64,000 nucleotides of DNA from NCBI GenBank assembly GCA_021234155.1, contig JAJEKV010000186.1, positions 64,001 to 128,000 of the forward strand, given 5' to 3'. The translations under genes and the position numbers were made by a program. The notes below the pieces were generated by a model that was given only the letters and a program-made list of their open reading frames with translations, did not search any database and had not been told where the DNA came from. Of this stretch, positions 21,960 through 32,366 are shown piece by piece. Positions within the stretch are counted from its first letter, which is position 1; each line of letters starts with the position of its first letter. The stretch comes from Isoetes taiwanensis (taxonomy: Eukaryota; Streptophyta; Lycopodiopsida; Isoetales; Isoetaceae).

Positions 21960-22329
21960 TTTAGAAAAATTCTAATTTCTTGACGAAATTCCTGACGTTT
22001 TTCTTGACGATAATGGTGACGTTATACATGACGAAAAAGCTGATGATAAAGTTGACGAATAAACTGACGGTATATTCTGACGATAAACTTGTTGTTTTTG
22101 CTGACGGTTATCTTGACGAACAAAATCTGACGCATATTCTGACGCTATATTTGACGCATGTACTGACGTGTGCTTTGACGATTACGCTGACGATTACTCT
22201 GACGCGACATCGTCATATTAAGCGCCAGGCTATTTACCGTCAGCATATTCGTCAGCTTAAACGTCATGCTAAGTTTTTTTAGATTTTCTGACGATTGTTC
22301 TGACGTGTAACCCTCATTCTCTTGTAGTG
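21960..22329. mobile_element. CACTA-type terminus with 12-bp-periodic TGACG array
   Basis: The minus strand begins at 22329 with CACTACAAGAGAATGAGGG, the classical CACTA (En/Spm) terminal sequence. Inside it lie about 20 copies of TGACG or its complement. From 21978 most are spaced exactly 12 bases apart, with seven variable bases between motifs; after 22208 the orientation flips to CGTCA. Subterminal arrays of short transposase-binding motifs are typical of this superfamily. The opposite terminus was not found, so the element is truncated or its other end has diverged. Confidence 0.65.
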
Positions 22330-22610
22330 TGGTCGCTAAGTCCCAAGGTATGCTGGTCAAAATTTCAATATTCCTTTCTAGTTTAATGTTGGAGAATTAC
22401 TATCTAGTCAATCGTACCAACCTTAAGAGTGTTGAATGAGATGGCAAAGTCTAACAAATATTTCATTGCTTCAATCTTTTGACGAAGAAACGACTATGGG
22501 TCTATTCTCATCCATCGACAAAACTATAAATAATGTGACGTATCTACATGCCACAATCCATACTTATCACCATTCATTGACACCCAAATTACATACTACA
22601 GAGAGATGGC

Positions 22611-22708
22611 AAACTAAAGTTCTTGGCTATTAAGATCTTCTAATGTTTTTGAAGATTGCAAACTAAAGTTCTTGGCTATTAAGATCTTCTAATGTTTTTG
22701 AAGATTGC
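22611..22708. repeat. 49-bp perfect tandem duplication
   Basis: AAACTAAAGTTCTTGGCTAT starts at 22611 and 22660. The two copies are identical, so the event is recent. Confidence 0.9.
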
Positions 22709-23160
22709 AACACCTGAAGAATTAGGTATAGTAGTTGGAATGACTAGTTAATATGTAAAATTATGCTCACGATCAATAGTGACTCAAGGATTGGAACAAG
22801 TATATAATAAAAGCAACAAAATAAACCAGATCAAAATGGACTATAGAATAAGCAAGTAGCAAAAGCATAGCATATTTGCAAAATCAAATGCGATCTTTGA
22901 ACTAAATTCAACGCATTAGAACTATCTTACAAAACCATATAGGTTATTGACAATTAGCATTAGAAATCATCCTATATTACAGTATTAAAAATGCACGCTA
23001 GAAAAACACCTCCCAACTAGTGATGATTTCAAGAAACTAGTATAAGAGATAGAATTAGTATCAAAAATATGATGCAAACTAGTAATGATTCACAAAACCA
23101 TGGAGAATATATGGTTTTTGATGAGATTACAATTTATGAGTATGGAAAATCACATTTATA
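22709..23160. other. AT-rich spacer, no gene seen
   Basis: No recognisable coding or repeat structure. Confidence 0.4.
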
Positions 23161-24197
23161 CTAGTTCTCATGGTGATTATTTATGCGTGCTCTTTTTTGG
23201 GGGCCTTGTGTTACACTGTATGCCAAGTAGGCATTTTGATCTGATAATGTCATCGAACTGTACCTGTTTCTAATTTCACGAAGTTTAGCCATGTTCAATT
23301 TGGTGATGCAACCCAATGAGCAGCATCTAGTAGTTCTTAGAATTCTCCTTATTTTGTTCTCGTCCATAAGGTTTTTCCTTCTCACAGATGAACATGCTCT
23401 CAATCCATAATCCACCCTGAATTTCTGGGTAGTTTGGCTGGAGAACATGTAATCTCGTTGGTCGTTGTTGCCTTCATCTTCGGACGAGAGTTCTACTCTT
23501 GGAGTGGCCTCCTCTACCCTCACTGGTGTGTTTCTAGAGGAAAAGAGGCCTCGTGAAGCTGTTCCCGGAAAAGGCGGAGGCACGGTGTTAAATGTAGGAG
23601 ATGGGCCATAACCTGTTGTGGTAGCAGATGTTGTGGCAGCATCTTGTTGAGGAGTTCTTGCAAATATATCTCTTACTGCACTTTGAAACTCTGCAAACCC
23701 ATGTGTGACAATATTTGTGTGTTGAGGTGTTGAAGCTGCAACATCATCCTCATTTGTGTTGAAGTCATATTGAGAGAAGTTGTGGTGAATCTCGTATTCT
23801 TCAGACCGTGCAGCAGACCTTGCACTTCTATTTGGTGATGGAGATACGACAAAGGGTGGGGGGAGCCTGTTCTGAGTAACCTTTGCATGTGGAGCCTGTG
23901 CACTTTCGAGGGAAGGAACAAAGGGTAGTGGAAGCATGTTACGTACAGGTGGTGATGGAATGAATGGAGGGGGCAGTCTGTTTTGTACAGGACTTGGTGA
24001 TGGCTGGAAGGGTTGTGGCAACCTGTTTGTTTCTGGACTCGGAGTGTCGAAGACGAGCAACGAGGAGGTTGCTGAGGAACGAGATGGAGAAGAGGTGGTA
24101 TCATGGCAAACAACGTCATGGACCAGGCTCCCTCCGAACTGGACGAACTAGATACTACAAAAGGTGGTGGTAGCTTGTTCAGCACGCGGTTAACCAT
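23161..24197 (-). CDS. Proline-rich protein with repeated LPPPF motifs
   Basis: Starting from ATG at 24197 (MVNRVLNKLPPPFVVSSSSS) the minus strand encodes a low-complexity N-terminus. After a frame change near 24060-24150 come repeated units such as NRLPPPFIPSPP, NMLPLPFVPS and NRLPPPFVVSPSP, then an acidic and Ser/Thr-rich middle. The C-terminal segment is compact, with CCSLGCITKLNMAKLREIRN and YSSMTLSDQNAYLAY. The last part recalls the Cys-containing N-terminal region that precedes the DDE domain in the transposase families seen at 15 and 45 kb, but no DDE domain follows within 800 bases. It is divergently oriented to the methyltransferase gene and shares its palindrome-rich upstream region, so the two may be co-regulated or belong to one mobile unit. 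Confidence 0.5.
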
Positions 24198-24246
24198 CTT
24201 ATGAAGCTGCAAAAAATTTGTTAAACGTAAGTAAAACACAGAAGTG

Positions 24247-24866
24247 GTGTGCATTTTGTATTCGGGAATACAAATCGAGTTGTGCAGCGAAGGGAAGGAA
24301 AAGCAGAAGACAAAAAGAAACTGCAAATGTATTCCGGAATACACGGCGATTGGCCAGTACAACATACTGTATTCAATTTCACATAGAACTTGGACAAACG
24401 TGTCAGCGTATCTTTAAAAGGAAAAAAATGCGCCCTCACTTTTCTATTCGACTTCCGCAGCTCCAGTCGCCAGACCCAGCGCCTCCGCAAATTTTCGCTC
24501 GAGCTGTATTCCGAATTGCATAGGCATACCATGGACAGGTTAGTGTGACTTGTCATTTGTACGTGCTTTTAATCATTCATCTTAGACGTACTGTCCTTCT
24601 GTTAAGCCAAAGTGTATTCCCGAATACAATACAATTCGGGAATACACTTTGGCAATCCCGTCAAACCAAAGTGTATTCCGGAATACACTTTGGAACAGTA
24701 AAAGCCAAAGTGTATTCCGGAATACACTTTGGCTAAACAGTGAAAGGCAAGGTGTATTCCGGAATACATTTTGGCTAAACAGTCTAAGGAAAAGTGTATT
24801 CGGTACATTTTGCTTTACCTTGTGCGGCAAAAGTGTATTGTAATACTGTTTCGCTTACTTTTAGGG
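24247..24866. repeat. Array of palindromes GTGTATTCCGGAATACAC between two divergent genes
   Basis: Degenerate single copies lie at about 24252, 24328 and 24500. A dense array follows: 24605-24653 (a double, with CCCGAATACAATACAATTCGGG in its centre), 24666-24693, 24705-24732, 24745-24776, 24788-24812 and 24827-24866. The best copies are perfect 28-base palindromes, with arms CCAAAGTGTATTCC. Spacers are short and often contain AAACAGT. Copies decay towards the right. They occupy the presumed shared promoter of the proline-rich ORF and the ParB/methyltransferase gene. Confidence 0.9.
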
Positions 24867-24939
24867 CTTTAGAAACGCTTATTTTTTCCCCGTTTTTGTT
24901 ACTTTAGCTGATTATCCTGCTCTAGTTTCTGTTTGCTAA

Positions 24940-27900
24940 CGACACCATTGCTACAGCCAAAACCCTGCCCATAAGCAACCTGCTAAGAACATCGTGAAGC
25001 TTGTCAGAAAGAAGCACCAGCCGCCGAAGAATCTGGGTGGCCCATCTGAACCAACTGTCTACGAATGTTTCCAAACTCAGTGGTTCTTTACTAGAGGCCA
25101 TGGGGGCAAGTACTCCACACTCACATTCTTGCACGTCTGTAAGAGTCCAGGACAGGAACGTTACGACGACGTCGAATTCCAGTGCATGGGCCATATAAAG
25201 AGTGTTGAAAGTGTTGCTGGACAGTCTGGACAGCGCGGTAGGCTGTCATTTAATACATCACAGGGGATGTTTGTTCTTGATGAGGCTATGTTGAGGTTGA
25301 CTAGGGTACAACCAACTCCACTTTATAAGTATGTGGCACACTATATAAACAAACAAACATTGTTGTCCATTGTACACACTGTAAGTTCTTCGTTTAGTGA
25401 AGACTTTACAATCAGTGACACAGAGGAAGAACAAGTGGAAGGCACTAGCAGCCCATCTGATAATGAAGGGAGCAAATTTTGTGGAGCAAGAGCCACGAAA
25501 CACTGTTGCTGCTAAAGAGCCAGCCAAGAAGAGAACTCAGGCATTAGTGATATCGGAAGAGCCAGAAGAAGAACCAAAACAAAAGAAGGCAAGAGGAAAA
25601 AACAAAGCCCCTGGTGTGGCTATTAAGGAAAAGAAGGTCGACAAGACCTCAAAAAAAATGGCAGCAATAAACAGGGAAAAGCTTGTGCAAGGTGTGATAT
25701 ACTTGCAAGTAACATCAATGAAGCTGCCACCAAAGAACGAAAATGGTGAGAGACCTCTTCAAGTTCGGAAGATTTATGCAGATCATTTAAGGAACTTGAA
25801 GGACAGGATTAGGAGCAATCCGTATGCTCATGTAGCTCCTATAGTTGTGCTAGTTGACATGCAACAGTGCATTGACCCCGCCCAGTATGACAAGGAAAAT
25901 GCGGATACCTACACGCATTATGTGTTAGGGGGGAACCACAACTTCAAAGCAAGGAGGCAACTGTACAAGGAGAAGTTCAACGCGAGGTATCTGACGGTTC
26001 TTTGTGCAGTATATTGTGGCCTTACCGACGAAGAAGCTAAGATCGTTGCCAACACCTACAATGCGGACAACGAGTACAAATTGAAGATGAGCTTCGTGGA
26101 CAAAATAAGGTTTATGCACAGAGAATTTCTTATATTTAAAGAAAAATATGGCGACGACCTAAAGAAGCCAGCATACTCCTTGGAGCTCAAAGAGGCGTGT
26201 GCCATAGAGTGTTGTCTAAAGTACGACGAGAACAACAAAAGGACCTCTCTTATTGGCCATGACAACTGGTTCCAGCTTGCTTTTAGAGAAGGAAGGGTAT
26301 GTCCGCGTTTTAGTTCAAGTAGCTAGTCCCAGCATTCTATTCCAGAATACATTGTACTAACGCCACTTGTTACCATGTTTAGATATGGGATTTGCAAAAC
26401 GAAATTTTTAATATGTTCGAGCGCGGAGACCTCAAAAGTAAGGGCAAAGTGACAGACAAGAAAAAAGGATCCGATGTTCCAAAAAAAGAAATGACTATCA
26501 CTGTCTGGAGAGAGCTTCAAGGATTTACAGACATTCCGTTGTTAGAAATATTACTGCAAAAGGTTGTGGACAAGGATTTTACTTTAGAAGAAATGTCGAA
26601 GGAGTTGCACAAGTAAGTCTTTTAGAAAGTTTAGTCTTTTGTGTCAACGCTCTGTACAGTCCGAAAACTTTAGCCTTACAAATCCGTCTGCAACGCTGAG
26701 AAACTGAAGCAAAGCCAACGTGTATTTCGGAATACACTTTGGCTTAAACAGTAAAGCCAAAGTGTATTCCGGAATACACTTTGGCTAACATGTAAAGCCA
26801 AAGTGTATTCCGGAATACACTTTGGCTTTTCTTGTTTGATGTGGTGTTGTTTTGTGATTGCGATAAAGTTCTTCTGTAGACGTGTCCCTGATGTAATTCT
26901 TGGTTTGGATGTTGCAGCCAGAAGAACGTCATTACATGTCAAACATATTTGATGGAACAATTGAATGTGCAAACATGGGAACGGTGCAAGGAGCGTTATC
27001 CTATTGCTACATCTGACGAGAGAATTGTTCAGTACGCTCCAAATTTTGAAGGCTGGGTAAGGCTGATTTGGGCGTTTAGGTAGCGTAGATTTGTAAATGT
27101 TCTAATTATTTTGTGGATTTGCAGAGTAAGAAGAAAAATAAGGACCTACCAGAAGATTTCATGCACCTGGTAAGGATTGCCCGGGAAGAAAGAACTTTGG
27201 CAGACCGTCGGACTGTAGAGGTCGCAGAAACGGACTATGAAACATTTACTTTATTCGACCAAAACAATCTTTACTCAATTGTACATGGGGACTGCACCAA
27301 GCTTGTAGCGAGTGTGAAGCCACAAGATTTCATGCTAATCATTGCTGACATTCCCTACGGCTTCAAGATTAAAGACAGTCGATACGATGACATCCCTTTT
27401 AAGCATGCGGATTTCAATGAATTCATAAAAGGCTTAATGAAGATCACTACAGCTAGACACTGGCGGTTAGTGGTATTTCACTCCGGTATGCAAAGCTGGT
27501 CTTGTCGGCCGACTTCAAAATCACTTTGGATCTCGACCAAGCTGGTTACGAGAACTTAGTCCAGCACGCCTTCAGATTCGAAATACACTACTTGTTATTT
27601 TCTTTTTGTTGTTCGACCATTGACCTTTCTCTTGAAGGTACAAAACGAATATAAATTATCATGGTGGAGGCCCCAGGCTATTAAGCAAAGTGGAATGTCC
27701 AGACGTTGGTTACTGGAGCTTCGATGGCAAGAGGACCATGGAGCATTTCAACACTTACGCCTGCTGACCGACTTCTCAAATGTTTTAGAGTTTCCGCAGT
27801 TGTTACGGTAGTCGCAAGACCCGAGTGCACAGGCAGAATTGTGAACCACTATCAGAAGCCCCAAAAACTCATCAACCATCTCATTGACATGTTTTCTCGT

Positions 27901-28313
27901 CCAGGAGATTGGGTGCTTGATGCGTTCTCTGGCTCTGGTACCACCATTGCATGTGCACTCAAGAAGGGCCAAAATTGTGTGGTCCGTGGACATAGACAAG
28001 GAGGTCGTGGAACTTCATTAAGATGAGATTGGCTGTCTTACCAAACCTTCCTAATGAGAATCAAGAGCTAGGTGCCAAATCCTCATCTGATTATGCCAAG
28101 ATGACATCATCAGAGATTCAGCCACCTCTCACGAGCTCTGTTGACGAAGAGGTTGTTTTTGTAGAGCTAAAAGAAGTTGCTCCAGTTGTTAATCCAGAAG
28201 ACAAAGCTGAAGAAGAACGGGTTACTTCACAGGGACAGCAAAGCAATGACAACAAAAAAGAAGAGCCTGAGACAAGCAAGAAGGGTGATGACGAGTATAT
28301 CTTGGACCTTTGA
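24940..28313 (+). CDS. ParB-like plus bacterial-type DNA methyltransferase protein (frame broken)
   Basis: A multi-exon plus-strand gene. An N-terminal domain of unknown type follows a possible acceptor (TGCTACAG, about 24955). After a frame change near 25480 and a Lys-rich linker comes a ParB/Srx-like domain: VRKIYADHLRNLKDRI, PIVVLVDMQQ, YVLGGNHNFKARRQL (the ParB box-II position) and YCGLTDEEAKIVANTYNADN. Introns with GT-AG ends are 26297-26382, 26613-26927 and 27057-27124; all keep the frame. The C-terminal half is a DNA (N6-adenine/N4-cytosine) methyltransferase: LYSIVHGDCTKL, LIIADIPYGF (motif IV; DIPY instead of DPPY), then IVNHYQKPQKLINHLIDMF and VLDAFSGSGTTIACAL (motif I), ending in an acidic tail. 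Motif IV before motif I is the beta-type order. Frame changes near 25480, 27490, 27780 and 28000 mean either decay or assembly indels. ParB plus methyltransferase fusions are known from phages and plasmids; the introns show that this copy is eukaryotic. Confidence 0.75.
26713..26827. repeat. Three palindromes inside an intron of the ParB/methyltransferase gene
   Basis: Copies at 26713-26743, 26755-26786 and 26796-26827 have the same arms and centre (GTGTATTCCGGAATACAC; one base differs in the first copy) and similar spacers (TAAACAGTAA) as the upstream array. They lie within the second recognised intron. A weaker copy (CTATTCCAGAATACATT) lies in the first intron near 26337. Confidence 0.9.
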
Positions 28314-29605
28314 ATTCAAAACTGATTAATAAATTATTGTTAGCATTACAACACCACTCAAATTTGATGTGTTACCAAAATAACCGAAATATATATTTTT
28401 TTTCATCCCATAATTGATGGTTTTTTTTGTAATACTTTGATAGATTTACATTGCATTTCTAAAATTTGCCCTTTTCAAGTATGTTGTTTACAAAAACAAG
28501 TTCTCCCCTGCATGAGGTGCCAAAATTAGGGTAAAAAAAAATTGAACTATTGAAGAATCTCAACCTCAGCCCAAAAAGATCACTTTCTGGATCATGTTGT
28601 GTTTTTTACAGGGAATCTTTGAAACGGGAGTTGATGCAACTCTGTTAATGGTTATGTTTGACATCATTGAATGATCAGGTCCTCTTGAATTTTTTTTTTT
28701 GTAATATTGGATATAGAGAATAATAAACGAAAGGAAATAAATTGTCATAACAGCAATCATGATAGATTCACGAATTGAAAATGCTATCGTATACTCTTTC
28801 TCATAACTTTCGATACTAGACCAACCTACTGGAGTGCGAATAGGGATTGGCGGTGCCGAGTGGAAGGGTCGTCGCTCAACGCTCTCGAATTGATTTGATG
28901 GGTCAGTGGTTTTGAATTGATTGTCAAAATATGACTTTGAACTATGATTTAAGCCACTTCACCCTCCGGCCATGGAGGGCAACCCTCCGTGTGCAGCACC
29001 TTGTTTTAGTTGATCATGTGGGATATATGCTGGCAGAAACCTATTTTAGGGTTTAGGGTTTAGGGTTCATCCTTCTGACCCTTGAAAGTAATTCAGATTG
29101 CTGCTATGTCGATTCTTCTGCTCTGTCAATTCTTCTACTGATACCACTGTTGAGTGTGAGGCAGTAGTACCCTTGGATATCAAGTGATTCTTTTGCTCTG
29201 TCGATTCTTCTAAGGGAGAGAAATGTTGCGATAAATTTCTTGTATTAGTAAAGCAATAGACATGTCAATGAGCTCATTGAACAATTACACAAACAATATA
29301 CATATTGAATATAGCTTAGCTAAATTCTTGAAGTCAATGTTGCTCTATTATATTCATTATAAGTCCTATACTTGATATAATAACACTTATATATGTCATG
29401 TTGATGACTCTTACAAAATGTCATAGCAGAGGTTATATGTCGGTGGCACAAGACTATTGAAGAATTATGCATTAATCACGCCTAATGTCGTAGTGTTTGA
29501 TAGCGTTATGCCATGTGCTTCGACTGTACTTGCATATAATATATAAACGTTCATAGAAGTACATCTTGACTTTTGATTTGACATCTTAGCCCAAGACCTT
29601 TGGCT
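28314..29605. other. No gene seen downstream of the methyltransferase gene
   Basis: AT-rich 3' flank with runs of T or A. No recognisable protein on either strand. Confidence 0.4.
29045..29067 (+). repeat. Interstitial telomere-type repeat
   Basis: Three adjacent TTTAGGG units followed by TT. This is the Arabidopsis-type plant telomere motif. Confidence 0.8.
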
Positions 29606-30042
29606 TAGGATAGTCTTACCCTGGATTGGGGGATCCCGGAGGTGGTGATCCCGTTCTCCGGGATCACCATCAGAAAAGATCCCGTCCTCCGGGATCACCA
29701 CGATCAAAGAGCTTAATGGGGGTTTAGGGCTGATTTTCGGCGGGATTGAAGCTTATCGATAACCAATGTGGGCGCCGCCCGATTCCTCCCTTGCTCCTAC
29801 CTGCGCCTCTGATCCAGCCCATTCCGACCATCCTCGAACTGACCCCATTCGATTTGGTTGCAGATCAAGGGAGAAAATCCCACACGAAATCTGCCCCATT
29901 TTTCCTTTAAAGGGCCAAAAATTTGGCGCAGCTATTCTTTAGCAGCAGGGGGATTCCGGCCCTCCCGGGGATCACACGCCCTCAGGGGATATCCCCGGGA
30001 TCACACCTCCGGGATCCCCCAATCCAGGGTAAGACTATCCTA
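29606..30042. mobile_element. 437-bp element with 39-bp perfect terminal inverted repeats
   Basis: Both ends read TAGGATAGTCTTACCCTGGA and continue as a perfect match for 39 bases. The subterminal parts repeat a GGGATCAC motif in both directions. The outer TA may be a 2-bp target duplication, giving GGATAGTC as the true end. The flanks on both sides carry CCAAGACCTTTG, so a longer imperfect duplication of about 16 bases is an alternative. No ORF of note; non-autonomous. Confidence 0.75.
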
Positions 30043-31207
30043 CGCCAAGACCTTTGACGGTAAGCTTTTCGTAGAAAAGTGAAGAAGAAGGGAGCGCTGT
30101 ATATATCGTACGCCGTCATGTTATAGCCACGGGCACATCCGTGGTATATCCGTGCCTTTGACATGTTATAGCCACGCCCAAAAATAATTACACGGCGTTT
30201 TTGTGGACTTAGCGATTTTTTTGCCATTTAAGGATGGCTATAACATGCCCACATCCGAATTTACCGTGATGGGAGAAGAAGTTGAAGATTGTTGATGCAT
30301 GGAGCATAGCAAATACATGTTGTCTTCCATTAGATCATTGTAAGTTAACATCAACATTCTTAAGGAACATAACATCTTGAGACATGCAGTATATTAGAGG
30401 ATCCGTTAATTAGCTCTTCAGTAGAGCTAAGTAGAGCATTAGTTGTTGAAAGAACTCTTCATCAAACTTTCGACGTCTTATCACACACGATTATGTAGTT
30501 TTAGATGCCACCAGACATATCATATCCCATATGTACATCTTTTTCACAGTATGTATGCGTTGGTTATAGCATGTGATGCCTATTGGTTGAAGTACTAACT
30601 AGAAACTTTAGTTTCATGAAAGATTAACGTATAAAACTTGTGCAAACAATATATGTTATTTAATCACATAAAACAAGCCCATTTAAAGTACACTAGCCTA
30701 GGAACATTAAAAGAGAACAAGACAACATAGTAACGCAAGCATACATCCTAGAATGCCAGTAAATCGGTGGAGACCGCGTGGAATGTTCGAGGTCCAGCTC
30801 AGTATTAACTAGAGAGAGAAAGTTCCAGGGTGCAATAAGTGAAACTTTTGACAAGTGAAGCAACATTGTGGCGAGCATCATGTGACAGACAATAGGACAT
30901 CAGAGGAAGAAGAATGTAATTCAAGGGGATTTATTACAACGAGAGGGGTGCAAAATAAGAACTGAGTGACTTGGGGGGCTGATTAGTCACAGCCACAACC
31001 ACAAGACATAAAAATACAACAAACAACCCCCAAGAATGAAACAAGGGGAGAAAAAATAATTGAGAAAAGATAAGAATGGTACTAGAATAAGGCCAAATGG
31101 GCGAGGTACATGTGGCCAGGCCAAAGGACAATATGGTCGGGGCCCAATATCACGCTTGAATAGTATAAGGAAGAAAAAAGACGAAGGCATGGGATTCTTT
31201 TAGGGTT
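30043..31207. other. No gene; small inverted match
   Basis: CATGTTATAGCCAC occurs at about 30117 and 30166, and its complement GGCTATAACATG at about 30237, which resembles a short MITE remnant. The rest shows nothing recognisable. The part nearest 31200 is the 3' flank of the expansin gene. Confidence 0.4.
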
Positions 31208-32366
31208 CTAGAACTGGTTGCCGGAGAAGGTCTGGCCATATTGCCAGTTCGAATTAGCTACGTTGTAAGACGTTACTGTCCTTCCATCGCTGGCCGTGAC
31301 CTGGAACGAGAGGCTCTGCCCAACCAGTTGAGTGTCGCATTGCCAGTTTTGTCCCCAGTTTCTGAACATCGGTAACCATCCTGTTTTTGATCCTTTTATT
31401 GATGCTGCTACGATTTCTCCTGCTCCCCCTACATTTGTTACCAGCACTAAGTAGAAATATTTGTTTCCTTGAATTGTGAAATGTATTCCTCCTGTCTTCA
31501 CACATGGAACCCTGATTTCCACATCAAAATATTGGTCAGACTTCACTTCATAGTTCAAGAATCACTTCATATCCTAAAGAATTTCACCTCAGATAGTAGT
31601 TCAAAGAATCAAATTTCGTATATCGTAACAGAATAGTAAGTATGTAACAGAATATTGTTTAAGAATTAGTCTCTCTGCTAACTTATTTGAAGTGACATTT
31701 CAGCTTAGTCTGATTGGAATTTTGGTTTGACTTGACAGTTCAACTAAAAATTGAATTCATGTTAGTTTCTTTCACAACATGAAAGCATTGAGAAAGAAAA
31801 ATATTTTTGTTTGGTATTAGCTACCTTCTGTACATGACAGGAACAATGCCGGCACGCCAGTAGGCGAGGTGCTCGAATGCGGGCATGGCCATGTCGAAAT
31901 GCTCCCTTGGAGGATTGCACCAGCCTCCATTGTCACTTGGTTGGTCCCAATTTGGAGGGCAATAATTTGTAGCAGTGACTATAATTGAAGGGCTCCCTTT
32001 GTTGCACCATTGAGGATCATCATAACATTTTATTTCATAGCAAGCACCACACGTTTGACCTTTGTTGAACAAAGCAGTGCTCAGGGCAGCTGTGTTGGTG
32101 CCATATCCTTGAGCATACAGGTTTCCATAGCCACATGCACCACCTGATACAAATAACATAATTGGAACATAATATGAGCGTTAGACCAGAATATAGTATT
32201 GCGTTAAAGAGAAATGTTTTCAGATCAGTAAAAAATGTAGTGTACCCATTGTTCCAGATGCGTCACTTCCACCATAGAATGTTGCATGAGCTACACTCCA
32301 TCCCCCATCTCCATGCACAATTTTTACACTTGCTAGCATGCTTATTATCAACAAAACTTTCTGCAT
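31208..32366 (-). CDS. Alpha-expansin, three exons, intact
   Basis: Exons are 32366-32246, 32143-31825 and 31511-31208, joined by GT-AG introns without frame changes, giving 247 residues, the usual length. A hydrophobic signal peptide ([17 protein letters not shown]) directs secretion to the cell wall. The mature part starts [20 protein letters not shown], followed by [13 protein letters not shown], the Cys-rich domain-1 pattern (CGACYEIKC), the alpha-type insertion [20 protein letters not shown], the conserved HFD ([15 protein letters not shown]) and the barrel end VPVMYRRVPC. Domain 2 contains [32 protein letters not shown] and ends [13 protein letters not shown], with surface aromatic residues that contact polysaccharide. 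Expansins loosen cellulose networks during acid growth without hydrolysis. It is the one gene in the window that appears fully functional. No regulatory site can be assigned. Confidence 0.96.

Noticed and set aside
24605-24866. The palindrome array as a CRISPR
   Set aside because: Units are palindromes separated by short similar spacers, not direct repeats with unique spacers, and the locus is eukaryotic.
24545-24866. Short ORFs on both strands across the palindromes
   Set aside because: They exist only because the repeats lack stops in some frames; the peptides are repetitive and mirror each other on the two strands.
24940-28313. Bacterial contamination as the source of the methyltransferase gene
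   Set aside because: GT-AG introns keep the frame, codons and AT content match the surroundings, and a related decayed copy lies 9 kb away.
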